A DNA stretch of 64,000 nucleotides from an uncultured Clostridia bacterium. Its GTDB lineage: Bacteria; Bacillota; Clostridia; Oscillospirales; Ruminococcaceae. Below the pieces are notes generated by a model. That model saw only the letters and a program-made list of their open reading frames with translations, searched no databases and was not told where the DNA came from. Positions 29,327 through 39,431 of the stretch are shown here, one piece after another. Made by a program: the position numbers and the translations under genes. The stretch covers positions 1-64,000 of the forward strand of contig CANQTP010000001.1 of the NCBI GenBank assembly GCA_947626755.1, written 5' to 3'. Numbering within the stretch: position 1 is the first letter of the stretch; each line of letters opens with the position of its first letter.

Positions 29327-30277
29327 ATGATCGACCTTACGGGAACAAATAATGTTCCGAAAGGGAACACGGCTGTGGCGATGGGACTTTTTGACGGAGT
29401 ACATCACGGTCACAGGGCAGTCATAGGAAAAGCCGTGGAAGCGGCTGAAAGTATTCCCGGGGTGAAACCTGCGGTCTTTACTTTTGATACCCAGACGGTC
29501 ACTTCAAAAGGCGAGAGCGGTTCGGGCGTGGAATATATATTTTCTCGGGAAATGAAGCTTGATATTATCGGCAGATTGGGTGTAAAATACATCTATTCCC
29601 CCGATTTCATGAACTTCCGCGACCTATCGGGGGAAGAATTCACCGAACTTGTGCTTTGCGATAAATTTTCGGCAAAAATCGCGGTCTGCGGCGAGGATTT
29701 CCGATTCGGGAAAAACGCTTGCTGCGGAGTTTCCGAACTTGCGGAAATGTGCAGGAAGCGCGGCATAAAACTTATCACCGTTCCCGAAATTTCCGAAGGC
29801 GGAGAGAAAATTTCCTCAACGTCCATAAGAAAACTTATCGGAAACGGAGAAATAAGCGAGGCAAACCGCTTGCTTGGGTCAAAGTTTGCATTCAGGCTTC
29901 CTATTGTTTACGGCAGACAGCTTGGGCGGACGCTTGATTTTCCCACCATAAACCAGTATATTCCCAAACGCCAGATAAAACCGAGGTTCGGCGTTTACGC
30001 CTCCGAAACGGAAGTTGGCGGGAACATTTACGGAAGCGTTACAAACATCGGCGTAAAACCCACCGTTGGCAGTGAAGCGCCGCTTGCGGAAACATACATA
30101 ATTGATTTCCCGGGCGGCTATCTTTACGGAGAAACTGCAAAAGTTTCGCTTGTGGAATTTATCCGCCCCGAAAGAAAATTTTCGGGAACGGACGAACTTA
30201 AAGCGCAGATCGCACAGGATACCGAGTCGGCAAGAATGATGCTTCAAGTCGGGTATCCCGGCGTAAAAAATAAATAA
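29327..30277 (+). CDS. ribF: bifunctional riboflavin kinase/FAD synthetase
   Basis: AVAMGLFDGVHHGHRAVI, STSIRKLIGNGEI, GRTLDFPTINQ, YGSVTNIGVKPTV. Confidence 0.94.
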   Translation: MIDLTGTNNVPKGNTAVAMGLFDGVHHGHRAVIGKAVEAAESIPGVKPAVFTFDTQTVTSKGESGSGVEYIFSREMKLDIIGRLGVKYIYSPDFMNFRDLSGEEFTELVLCDKFSAKIAVCGEDFRFGKNACCGVSELAEMCRKRGIKLITVPEISEGGEKISSTSIRKLIGNGEISEANRLLGSKFAFRLPIVYGRQLGRTLDFPTINQYIPKRQIKPRFGVYASETEVGGNIYGSVTNIGVKPTVGSEAPLAETYIIDFPGGYLYGETAKVSLVEFIRPERKFSGTDELKAQIAQDTESARMMLQVGYPGVKNK

Positions 30278-30295
30278 TTCGGAAAGAAGGATATT

Positions 30296-31756
30296 ATGAA
30301 GACCGAAAACATCAGAACGCGGTTCGCGCCAAGTCCTACGGGATTTATGCATATAGGAAACCTGCGGACGGCGCTGTATACTTATATCATTGCAAAAAAA
30401 TACGGGGGAAAGTTCATTCTTCGTATTGAGGACACCGATCAGGGACGTTACGTCGAAGGCGCAACGGACGTTATCTACAACACCCTGAAAGCCTGCGGAT
30501 TAAAGTGGGACGAAGGACCCGACATCGGCGGTCCTGTGGGTCCTTACATTCAGTCGGAGCGTATGGGGATATTCAAGGAATATGCCGAAAAGCTTGTGGA
30601 AACGGGTCACGCATACTACTGTTTCTGCACCAAGGAACGTATGGAGCAAGTTCACGCGGAACAAGCGGCAAAGGGCATAACTCCCACATATGACAGACAC
30701 TGCCGCGATCTTCCCAAAGAGGAGGTTGAAAAACTTCTTGCGGCGGGAACGCCATACGTTATACGCCAGAAAGTTCCGCTTGACGGCACAACCACTTTCC
30801 ATGACGAACTTTACGGGGATATTACCGTTCCCAATGCCGACCTTGACGATCAGATACTTTTAAAGGCGGACGGAATGCCCACATATAATTTTGCCAATGT
30901 CGTTGACGACCATCTTATGGGGATAACTCACGTTATACGCGGAAATGAATATCTTTCCTCCACGCCGAAATATAACCTGCTTTACGAGGCTTTCGGCTGG
31001 GAAATTCCCACATATATCCACGTTGAACGCATTATGCGCGACGCGACTCACAAACTTTCCAAACGTGAGGGAGACGCGTATTTCGGGGATTTTGTTGAAA
31101 AGGGCTTCTATATTCCCGCGATACTGAATTATATCGCGCTCCTCGGCTGGGCGCCAAAGGGCGAGAACGAGATATTCTCACTGGACGAGCTTATAGAAGA
31201 ATTTGATATAAGCGGACTTTCAAAATCCCCCGCAATATTCGATCCCGTAAAAATGAAAGCGATAAACGGCGAGTGGCTCAGGAAAATTTCTCATGAAGAG
31301 TTCAAAGCCGCCGCGCTTCCCTATATAAGACAGACCTGCAAGCGGGAGGACATTGACATTGACGAACTGGTAAAGACTTTGCAGCCGAGAACGGAACTTC
31401 TGACGGAAATTCCCGAAAAGGTGGATTTCATAGACAAGCTTCCCGACTACGAAAACGAGCTTTTCTTCAACAAGAAAATGAAAACCACGCCTGAAACTTC
31501 GCTTTCCGCGCTGACTTCCGTTCTGCCCGTTCTGGAAAACATTCCCGAAAGCGACTGGAACGAGGAAAAGATACACGGTGCTGTTTTTGCGGAAATTGAA
31601 AAGCAGGGCGTTAAGAACGGCTGGATGCTTCTGCCCATGCGTGCGGCGCTTTCGGGAAAAGCGCTTACTCCCGGCGGCGGGATCGAACTTGCGGCTATTC
31701 TGGGGAAGAATGACAGCATTTCCAGAATTAAGAAAGCAATAGAGAAATTGTCGTAA
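30296..31756 (+). CDS. gltX: glutamate--tRNA ligase
   Basis: TRFAPSPTGFMHIGNLRTALY, HKLSKREGD. Confidence 0.95.
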   Translation: MKTENIRTRFAPSPTGFMHIGNLRTALYTYIIAKKYGGKFILRIEDTDQGRYVEGATDVIYNTLKACGLKWDEGPDIGGPVGPYIQSERMGIFKEYAEKLVETGHAYYCFCTKERMEQVHAEQAAKGITPTYDRHCRDLPKEEVEKLLAAGTPYVIRQKVPLDGTTTFHDELYGDITVPNADLDDQILLKADGMPTYNFANVVDDHLMGITHVIRGNEYLSSTPKYNLLYEAFGWEIPTYIHVERIMRDATHKLSKREGDAYFGDFVEKGFYIPAILNYIALLGWAPKGENEIFSLDELIEEFDISGLSKSPAIFDPVKMKAINGEWLRKISHEEFKAAALPYIRQTCKREDIDIDELVKTLQPRTELLTEIPEKVDFIDKLPDYENELFFNKKMKTTPETSLSALTSVLPVLENIPESDWNEEKIHGAVFAEIEKQGVKNGWMLLPMRAALSGKALTPGGGIELAAILGKNDSISRIKKAIEKLS

Positions 31757-31791
31757 TTTTTCATAATTATTATATACGAGCAAATTTTAAC

Positions 31792-31806
31792 ATTTTGTCA
31801 CAAAAT
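31792..31806. promoter_or_regulatory. perfect inverted repeat ATTTTGT-C-ACAAAAT upstream of ABC operon
   Basis: 15-bp perfect palindrome, candidate operator. Confidence 0.3.
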
Positions 31807-31885
31807 AAACACAATAGGCTGATAAAATTGTATACCGAACTGTTTCGGGCAATTATATAATTTCACGAAAGGCGGCTGTTGCCAA

Positions 31886-32962
31886 ATGATAGAAGTTCGC
31901 AACCTTACAAAACAGTACGGCGCGAAAAAAGCTGTCGATGACCTTTCATTCACGGTGAACGACGGCGAAATACTCGGATTCCTCGGTCCTAACGGTGCGG
32001 GAAAATCCACGACTATGAATATGCTTACAGGGTATATTTCATCAACTTCGGGAAACGCGCTGATAAACGGCATTGATATTCTGGACGACCCCATCGCGGC
32101 GAAGAAGAATATCGGCTATCTTCCCGAAATTCCGCCGCTGTACCTCGATATGACGGTAAAGGATTATCTGAATTTCATTTACGACCTGAAAAAGTGCAAG
32201 CTTCCGCGGAAAGCGCATCTTGAAGATGTTTGCAGTCTGGTGATGATAAAGGACGTTTACGACCGCATTATCAGGAATCTTTCCAAAGGTTACAAGCAGA
32301 GAGTGGGACTTGCGCAGGCGCTTATCGGGAATCCGCCCATACTTATTCTGGACGAGCCTACGGTAGGTCTTGACCCGAAACAGATAATCGAGATAAGAAC
32401 GCTTATCAAACGTCTCGGAAAGAAACATACGGTAATTCTTTCCTCTCATATTCTTTCGGAAATTCAGGCGGTATGCGACAGAGTTATAATTATAAACGGC
32501 GGAAAGATCGCCGCCGATGATACTACCGAAAATCTTACCAAGAATATTTCCGTTGACCATAGGCTTATTGCAAGAATTGACGGTTCTCGGGAAGAAATTA
32601 TCAAGACAATAAGGAACATTCCCGGCGTGCTTACGGTGGTTGCGGACATGGAACGTGAACCCGGCATTTACGATTATGAGATAGAGACAAAAGAGGACGC
32701 AGACATTCGCCGTGAGCTTTTCAAGAGGATAGTTTCGCGGAACTGGGTAATGCTTGGGCTGAAATCTACGGAAATGACCCTTGAAGATATATTCCTGAAG
32801 ATCACCATGGGCGACAATGTTGTTATAAAAACAAAGAAGTCCGCAGAGGAAAAGACGGAAAAATTCGAGCAGGACGCGGAAGGCATTTCCGAAAAGACGG
32901 AAGAAGCCGCAGAAACGGTTTCAGAAGAAAACAAAGAAGATAAAAAGGAAGGTGAGGAATAA
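31886..32962 (+). CDS. ABC transporter ATP-binding protein (Gld/NatA-like)
   Basis: FLGPNGAGKSTTMNMLTGY, LSKGYKQRVGLAQALIGNPPILILDEPTVGLDP; acidic C-terminal tail. Confidence 0.92.
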   Translation: MIEVRNLTKQYGAKKAVDDLSFTVNDGEILGFLGPNGAGKSTTMNMLTGYISSTSGNALINGIDILDDPIAAKKNIGYLPEIPPLYLDMTVKDYLNFIYDLKKCKLPRKAHLEDVCSLVMIKDVYDRIIRNLSKGYKQRVGLAQALIGNPPILILDEPTVGLDPKQIIEIRTLIKRLGKKHTVILSSHILSEIQAVCDRVIIINGGKIAADDTTENLTKNISVDHRLIARIDGSREEIIKTIRNIPGVLTVVADMEREPGIYDYEIETKEDADIRRELFKRIVSRNWVMLGLKSTEMTLEDIFLKITMGDNVVIKTKKSAEEKTEKFEQDAEGISEKTEEAAETVSEENKEDKKEGEE

Positions 32963-33669
32963 TGGGCGCAATTTTCAGACGCGAGCTGAAAGCTTATTTC
33001 ACCTCGCCTATAGCGTACATTTTTATTGCCGTGTTCTATCTTTACACGTCAATTTATTTCATTAACATCAACATTCTATACGGCACAACGGATATGTCAA
33101 CTGTGTTCACAAGTGCATTCACGGTAATGATGATACTTCTTCCGCTGCTTACGATGCGGCTTTTCACCGAGGAGAAACGCCAGCGCACCGATCAGTGCCT
33201 GCTGACTGCGCCTGTAAATCTTTTCTCCATCGTTATGGGGAAATTCCTTGCGGCGGTGTGCGTTTACCTTTGCGCAATGGCGGTGTATGTTCTTTATATC
33301 ATAACTCTTGTTGCTTTAGCGGGTTCTGTGGCTTGGGCGACTGTTATCGGAACATTTATCGCGCTTCTGCTGATGGGTTCGGCATTTATAGCAATAGGCA
33401 TTTTCGTTTCGGCAATGACCGAAAATCAGGTAGTTGCGGCGATAGTCAGCTTCATTATAATAATGCTGTTCTATCTCATAGATATGCTTGCGGGAATGGT
33501 TCCCGTTGAGTGGCTGAAAAACATCATGTCCGCGCTTGGATTCTACACAAGATATTATGAATTCACAACAGGACTGCTGAACGTTCCGAGCCTGATATTC
33601 TTTATCAGCACGATATTTATATTCAATTTCCTTACGGTGCGTGTTCTTGAAAAGCGCCGCTGGTCCTGA
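32962..33669 (+). CDS. ABC transporter permease (GldF/ABC-2 type)
   Basis: MGAIFRRELKAYFTSPIAYIFIAVFY; multiple TMs; TAATG overlap with ATPase gene. Confidence 0.9.
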   Translation: MGAIFRRELKAYFTSPIAYIFIAVFYLYTSIYFININILYGTTDMSTVFTSAFTVMMILLPLLTMRLFTEEKRQRTDQCLLTAPVNLFSIVMGKFLAAVCVYLCAMAVYVLYIITLVALAGSVAWATVIGTFIALLLMGSAFIAIGIFVSAMTENQVVAAIVSFIIIMLFYLIDMLAGMVPVEWLKNIMSALGFYTRYYEFTTGLLNVPSLIFFISTIFIFNFLTVRVLEKRRWS

Positions 33670-33684
33670 TGGGAGGTAATTGAA

Positions 33685-35175
33685 ATGAAGATAAACACCA
33701 AGAAACTTAAATACGGAGCGGCGGCAACGGTGATAACAGTAATAGTTATTGCTCTTGTTATACTGCTGAATGTTATAATTTCCGCTCTCAGCGACAGATT
33801 CAATATGAGCATTGACCTTACTCCCGGCGGAGATTTTGAGATAAGCGACGAAACAAAGGACTATATTGCTTCTCTTAATGAGGACGTGGAGATCTGCACA
33901 ACTGTGGACGAACTTGCTTTTCAGACAACGGAAAGCATCTATTACCGTCAGGCGTATGAAGTGCTGAAAAAGTATGACCTCAATTCCGACAGGATAGATG
34001 TTAATTTTGTGGATATGACCGTTGACCCCACTTATGTGGAAAAGTACAAGCAGTATTATGACGGAAGCATTTCCGATTACAGCATAATCGTTTTCAACGC
34101 CACATCAAACAGGATAAGAGTGCTGTCGGTAAACGATCTGTTCAACACGGAGATAAACTATTACACAATGTCGCAGGATATAGTTTCTTCCAAAGCGGAA
34201 CAGGTGCTGACTTCCGCGCTTATGTACGTTACCGATCCCGACCCCAAGAAAGCGGTTTATTTTGACGTTGTTACGCAAAGCATGAACGGCGACAACATTG
34301 TGGATATGCTGGAAAACAACGGCTATGAAGTTGTTACAATAGATCCCAACGCAGAGGAGATCCCCGAAGATGCGGATATGCTGGTGATAAATGCGCCGCT
34401 TAACGATTTCTCCGAAGAACTTGTTGACAGGATATATACATTCATGGAGAATGACGGAAAGTACGGAAAGAATATGATCTACACCGCAAGCTATGCCCAG
34501 AACGAGACTCCCAATATCGACTCTTTCCTTGAAGAATGGGGCGTTAAAGTGGGATACGGTCTTGTGGGAGAGAACAACAGGCAGAATCTTGCTTCCGAGA
34601 CAAGCGTTTACGCTATAATGACACATATTGAAGAAAACGACTATACAAGCGGCATTCCCGAGGAAGTTATAGGAAATCCGATTGCGGCGTTTAATGCACG
34701 TCCCGTTGAGATACTGTACGACTACGCGGGAAATGTTACCACAGACCTGCTTCTTTCCACTTCCGAAACAGGATTTATCATGACAAATGAAATGATACAG
34801 GAATATCAGGAAACAGGAAACGAGCCTGATATTGCCGAACAGAGCGTTCCGCTTATGGCAGTAGGCAGCAAGTATACGTTCATAGATAATGTTCAGGTGC
34901 TTTCAAACATTCTTGTTATCGGCTGCGATGATATTCTTAATTCGGGACTTACAAGCCAGACATATTACAACAATGGAGACTATTTTGTTTCGATAGTAAA
35001 TAAGCTTTCGGGCAAAGAGGACGGCTTGAACATTGTTGCAAAAGACCTTACAAGCGAGACTTACGAAAGCAATGCAACACAGGTAACAGTCCTGAGGATA
35101 GTTTTCATGTTCGGACTGCCTCTTGCGGTCGCAGCTTGCGGGATCGTTGTATGGCTCAGAAGGAGACATAAGTAA
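33685..35175 (+). CDS. GldG-type ABC-associated protein
   Basis: N- and C-terminal TM helices flanking a large extracytoplasmic domain; operon context. Confidence 0.8.
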   Translation: MKINTKKLKYGAAATVITVIVIALVILLNVIISALSDRFNMSIDLTPGGDFEISDETKDYIASLNEDVEICTTVDELAFQTTESIYYRQAYEVLKKYDLNSDRIDVNFVDMTVDPTYVEKYKQYYDGSISDYSIIVFNATSNRIRVLSVNDLFNTEINYYTMSQDIVSSKAEQVLTSALMYVTDPDPKKAVYFDVVTQSMNGDNIVDMLENNGYEVVTIDPNAEEIPEDADMLVINAPLNDFSEELVDRIYTFMENDGKYGKNMIYTASYAQNETPNIDSFLEEWGVKVGYGLVGENNRQNLASETSVYAIMTHIEENDYTSGIPEEVIGNPIAAFNARPVEILYDYAGNVTTDLLLSTSETGFIMTNEMIQEYQETGNEPDIAEQSVPLMAVGSKYTFIDNVQVLSNILVIGCDDILNSGLTSQTYYNNGDYFVSIVNKLSGKEDGLNIVAKDLTSETYESNATQVTVLRIVFMFGLPLAVAACGIVVWLRRRHK

Positions 35176-36638
35176 TGAAAAAGAATATCAGGATAATAAT
35201 TATCTGTCTGTTAGCGGTGATCGTCCTCGGAGCAGCAGCGGCAGTGCTTCTGCTGACTGCTCCCGAAAAAGAGGAGACTTCTTCCGAAGAGGAGGAAACT
35301 TCCAGACTGATATATGACAAGAATCCCGATGATATTTCGGAAATAAACATCACCAACGAACACGGTTCCTATCAGATAAAGCGCGTGGGCGAGGGTGACA
35401 ATATACAGTGGGCAATTGAAGGAATTTCGGGCGTTCCCGTAAGCAGCGAATCCTTGGGAAATGTCATTGAGGGCGCGGCAACTCTGACCGCCCAACAGGT
35501 GGTAGTTGAAGATCCCGAAGATATTTCCATATACGGTCTTGATGCGCCTTCCGCAACGGTAAACACCGTTTTCACCGACAGTTCGGGAATGACAAGCACG
35601 CTTGTAATAGGAAATCAGGTGCCTGACGGTATAAACCGCTATTTCATGCTTGAAGGCGATCCGAAAGTCTACACGGCAAAGAATTCCGACCTGATGTATT
35701 TCCTGAATGACAAGTATGATCTTGTGGACAGGGTAGTGTATAAGGCAAAGACCGCCGCGGACGAGAACGACACCACAGACTACACTCGTATCAACAAAAT
35801 GACCATACAAAGAAAAGATCTGGATTATGATGTTGTGATAGAATATGATGTCCGTCTTGAGGACGACAGCATAATGACGTCCAATTCCACCCAGTATGTA
35901 ATGACTTCTCCCGCTTTCAGGGAACTTAATCCCGAAACATCTTCCGATGTTACGGACGGAATATTCGGGCTTACGGCTGCGGATCTGGGAATACTAAACC
36001 CCACGGAGGAGGACGCTGTAAACTGCGGACTTGCAGATCCCGAAGTAATTCTCAAAGCCGAAATAAACGGCGGGGATCAGCTCAGTCTCTATGTGGGCGA
36101 TGAATGTTACGATGATGACGGCGAAAAGCTGGGACGCTACGTTTATGTTGACGGCATAAACATCATTTACATCTTTGACGAAAGCAGTCTGCCGTGGCTT
36201 ACTTTTGAACCGATACGCATAGTTACCACCATGTACACGGTAAACTATGTCTATGAGCTTGACACGCTTGATATTACAGGCGAAAATGCCGATATGCACT
36301 TTACCGTTACGGGAAGTTCGGACAAGGATTTTGCGGCTAAAATGGACGGTCAGGACGTTGATCCCGACAAGTTCAAGACGCTTTATCAGTTCATACTCCG
36401 TGCGCCCAGCGATGATTTCTTCTTTGAAGAAACGGACGCAGAGCCTGTTCTTACTATTGACATCAAGACCCGTGACGGCGGAGGAGATGTTATAGAATTC
36501 GTTCCGTATCAGAACCGCAAGTGCATAGTGAAACTTAACGGAAAGTCTACGTATTTATGTACTTCCGCCTATGTTGACAGGCTTGTGAAGAATCTTGAAC
36601 TTTACAGAAACGGCGAGGATATTGTTATAAACTGGTAA
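35175..36638 (+). CDS. DUF4340 domain-containing protein
   Basis: N-terminal TM; repeated ITNEHGSYQIKR/YGLDAPSATVNTVF/LVIGNQVPDGINRYFMLEGDPKVYT pattern; TAATG overlap with upstream gene. Confidence 0.8.
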   Translation: MKKNIRIIIICLLAVIVLGAAAAVLLLTAPEKEETSSEEEETSRLIYDKNPDDISEINITNEHGSYQIKRVGEGDNIQWAIEGISGVPVSSESLGNVIEGAATLTAQQVVVEDPEDISIYGLDAPSATVNTVFTDSSGMTSTLVIGNQVPDGINRYFMLEGDPKVYTAKNSDLMYFLNDKYDLVDRVVYKAKTAADENDTTDYTRINKMTIQRKDLDYDVVIEYDVRLEDDSIMTSNSTQYVMTSPAFRELNPETSSDVTDGIFGLTAADLGILNPTEEDAVNCGLADPEVILKAEINGGDQLSLYVGDECYDDDGEKLGRYVYVDGINIIYIFDESSLPWLTFEPIRIVTTMYTVNYVYELDTLDITGENADMHFTVTGSSDKDFAAKMDGQDVDPDKFKTLYQFILRAPSDDFFFEETDAEPVLTIDIKTRDGGGDVIEFVPYQNRKCIVKLNGKSTYLCTSAYVDRLVKNLELYRNGEDIVINW

Positions 36639-36851
36639 AATATTTTTTATACCCGTTTCGACTAAAATTGCCGACAGCATATGTTAGAATGAATGAGTCC
36701 GCGGTATTTTTCGGAGATCAATAATTTTTTGCAAAAATACTTGATTTTATGAATTTTTTGTGCTATAATTATTTAAACCCATTCTTTGGGTCAGGGAGAA
36801 CGCAAAGACACGGCGGAAATATTGCAGACAGATCGAAAAGGAGGATCAGAT

Positions 36852-37157
36852 ATGGCAGAGAAAAAGACAGCCGATACGGCAGAGAAAAAAGAGAACCGCT
36901 TCCTTAAATACAAGGGCTATCCGCTTGTAAGAAAAGACGATGAACTTTATTACGGAAATATGTCCGATAAGTATGTTGTATGGATGCAGATCACCGAGAA
37001 AACAAAAGTCGGAGATCTGGACGTTGCAAGCAAGGTGAAAATTTACAAGATGGCGACAGACGAAAAACTTTCACCCATTGAAGCAATTGAAAAGCAGAGC
37101 GAAAAGAACAGTCTTTACGAAGCGCTTGATATTGCATATGCATGGCTCACAAGGTAA
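36852..37157 (+). CDS. hypothetical cytosolic protein, ~101 aa
   Basis: GGAGGATC RBS, ATG 36852; promoter TTGATT-17-TATAAT upstream; terminator downstream. Confidence 0.65.
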   Translation: MAEKKTADTAEKKENRFLKYKGYPLVRKDDELYYGNMSDKYVVWMQITEKTKVGDLDVASKVKIYKMATDEKLSPIEAIEKQSEKNSLYEALDIAYAWLTR

Positions 37158-37170
37158 ACAAAACGAAAGC

Positions 37171-37210
37171 CCCGCAGGCATTTTTCACAGTGTCTGCGGG
37201 TTCTTTTTCG
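37171..37210 (+). terminator. intrinsic terminator
   Basis: CCCGCAGGCATTTTTCACAGTGTCTGCGGGTTCTTTTT. Confidence 0.8.
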
Positions 37211-37336
37211 TCTTTATTGTACAATTTATCATTTGTTTATAAATATGTAATCAAAAATTTATCAAAAGTGTGTGTAATGTGTGATATACTATTTTTACGA
37301 ATAATATTTTTCCTGTTGGGAAAAGGGGGTACGGAT

Positions 37337-39319
37337 ATGAACGGAAATGCCGGAAGGGATAAGAAAATAATTGCCCTTGTTTCGGGCGGTATAGACGATT
37401 CCTATCTGTCGCCGCTCGTGCAGTCGTTCATTGATAAATGTGCGGAATTCAATTACCATGTAATGTGGTTCCGATCTCTTGCAAATGAACTTCATGACAC
37501 CCCTTATGACCGCGGCGAAGTAAATATATACAACCTGATAAATTTTGACAGGATAGACGCGCTCGTTATTACAGCAATGTTCATGAAATCCGAGGATGTC
37601 ATGGTTCGGCTCATCGTAAAGGCTAAGGAGAAAAATATACCGATAGTTATTCTTGACGGTGAAAATGACGCCGCGTATAATATTTCTCTGGAATATCAGA
37701 ACGCTTTTGAAAAGATTGTCCGCCATGTTATCGAAAAGCACGGCGCGAAAAAGCTGAAATTCTTCGGCGGTTCAAAAGGAAATGAAGAATCGGACGAAAG
37801 AGAAGCCGTTTTCCGCAGGGTAATGGCTGAATACGGGCTTCCCGTTGCGGAAGATGATGTGGATTACGCTTATTTCTGGTGGTCGTCCGCTTCGGAAGCC
37901 GTTCAGAAACATTATGACAAGTTCGGGACCATGCCCGACGCGTTCATATGCGCAAATGATTCAATGGCAATAGGAGTTGCCTTCAAGCTTGCGGAACTGG
38001 GCTTTGAAATACCAAAGGACGTTATTGTCACGGGAATTGACGGCATTGCAGAGGCAAACACGTTTTTCCCGTCCATCACGACTATCATGTGCGACTATGT
38101 GGGAGCGGGAAAGGTCGCTGCGCTGCGGCTGAATGATATTTTTGAAGGAAGGATCCCGCCCGTGGGCAATGAGATCGTGGAAGGAAGCGTTCTTTTCCGC
38201 GAGTCCTGCGGCTGCGAGCCGATAAACCGTTCCGCAACGGACAATATGCTGAAACATGAACTCTATAACCAAATAGATCTCTGGAACGGATTTTCCGATT
38301 CGATCATAACCGCTTCGGAGCAGGTAACGGGCAGTTTCTCATTTGATGAAACACTTGAAAAGGTGAAGCTGTTCCTGAAAGATCTCTGGACAAGGGAATG
38401 CTGGGTATGCATTTGCGATGATTTTATTGCAAGATCTGATGATGAAACGGTGGATCATTACGAAAGCTGCCGCAGTGAAGGCTATTCCCAGATCATAAGA
38501 TATGTTATACACGGAGTGAATGACAAGGATTTCGACTTCTGCGAACCATTCGATTCAGAGGAAATGCTCCCCGATTTTGAAAACGTGTTTGAAAGGAACG
38601 GCAATGTTATGTTCCTTCCGCTGCACTTTCAGGAAAGGTGCATTGGCTATATCGGCATGGAATTCAATCTTACGGGAAGAAATTTCCATATACTTTATTC
38701 CCTTGTGACAAACATCTGCAACGCTCTTGAAAATGCAAGGATACAGCATGAGATGCGCATGGTGATGGATCGTCTGGAAGATATGTACATAAAGGATTCC
38801 ATGACACGTCTTTACAACAGACGGGGCTTCTACAGATTTGCTCCCGAGATATTTGAAAAATGCGCCGCGGAAAACGTGGAGTTCATGGTGCTTTCGGTAG
38901 ACCTTGACGGTCTTAAAGGCATAAATGACACTTACGGACATCAGGAAGGGGACAACGCCATTACCACCGTTGCAAGAGCCTTGGAGGAAGTTTCGGGCGG
39001 AAAGGAAATTGCGGCTCGTTTCGGCGGAGATGAGTATATTGTTGCGGGAATGTGTTCGTCAAGCGGCTATGCGGACGATTTCATTAAGAAATTCGAGGAT
39101 TATCTTAAAAGCTATAATGAGCGTTCGGATAAGCCGTATTATGTCGAAGCAAGCTGCGGAGTCGTGAAAGGCGTTCCTGCGGCGGGAGAGACGATAGATC
39201 ATTTTATAAAGCAATCCGATGAGCTTATGTATATTCAGAAATCATCAAGACGGAAATACCGCGGTTACTGTCGGAGAAAGGACAGGGACGGCGGGGAACA
39301 GGGCAGCAATGCGCAATAG
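37337..39319 (+). CDS. LacI-type periplasmic-binding-like domain fused to GGDEF diguanylate cyclase
   Basis: PBP1-like N-terminus (DAFICANDSMAIGVAFKLAELGFEIPKDVIVTGIDGI) and C-terminal YNRRGFYRF..DLDGLKGINDTYGHQEGDNAI..ARFGGDEYIVAG; start 37337 (track start 37142 lies upstream of the promoter). Confidence 0.85.
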   Translation: MNGNAGRDKKIIALVSGGIDDSYLSPLVQSFIDKCAEFNYHVMWFRSLANELHDTPYDRGEVNIYNLINFDRIDALVITAMFMKSEDVMVRLIVKAKEKNIPIVILDGENDAAYNISLEYQNAFEKIVRHVIEKHGAKKLKFFGGSKGNEESDEREAVFRRVMAEYGLPVAEDDVDYAYFWWSSASEAVQKHYDKFGTMPDAFICANDSMAIGVAFKLAELGFEIPKDVIVTGIDGIAEANTFFPSITTIMCDYVGAGKVAALRLNDIFEGRIPPVGNEIVEGSVLFRESCGCEPINRSATDNMLKHELYNQIDLWNGFSDSIITASEQVTGSFSFDETLEKVKLFLKDLWTRECWVCICDDFIARSDDETVDHYESCRSEGYSQIIRYVIHGVNDKDFDFCEPFDSEEMLPDFENVFERNGNVMFLPLHFQERCIGYIGMEFNLTGRNFHILYSLVTNICNALENARIQHEMRMVMDRLEDMYIKDSMTRLYNRRGFYRFAPEIFEKCAAENVEFMVLSVDLDGLKGINDTYGHQEGDNAITTVARALEEVSGGKEIAARFGGDEYIVAGMCSSSGYADDFIKKFEDYLKSYNERSDKPYYVEASCGVVKGVPAAGETIDHFIKQSDELMYIQKSSRRKYRGYCRRKDRDGGEQGSNAQ

Positions 39320-39367
39320 TATATCTTAACGCCGCAGATATTTGCGGCGTTTTTTCGTCAAAAACTA

Positions 39368-39396
39368 TTGTAATTTTCCCGAAGCTGTGATATACT
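39368..39396 (+). promoter_or_regulatory. promoter of BtuF-like gene
   Basis: TTGTAA, 17 nt, TATACT. Confidence 0.65.
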
Positions 39397-39431
39397 TTAT
39401 GGTGTATGATGTTACCAAGAGGTGTTTTTAT

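Noticed and set aside
28297-29370. 357-aa minus-strand ORF opposite truB
   Set aside because: Antisense to truB, no recognisable motifs, no RBS.
31886-32962. Acidic EKTEEAAETVSEENKEDKKEGEE tail on the ABC ATPase
   Set aside because: Low-complexity tail without clear functional signal; not enough support for a separate finding.
37142-37336. N-terminal extension of the LacI-GGDEF ORF
   Set aside because: Covers a terminator (37171-37210) and a promoter (TATACT near 37290); the conserved domain begins after ATG 37337.
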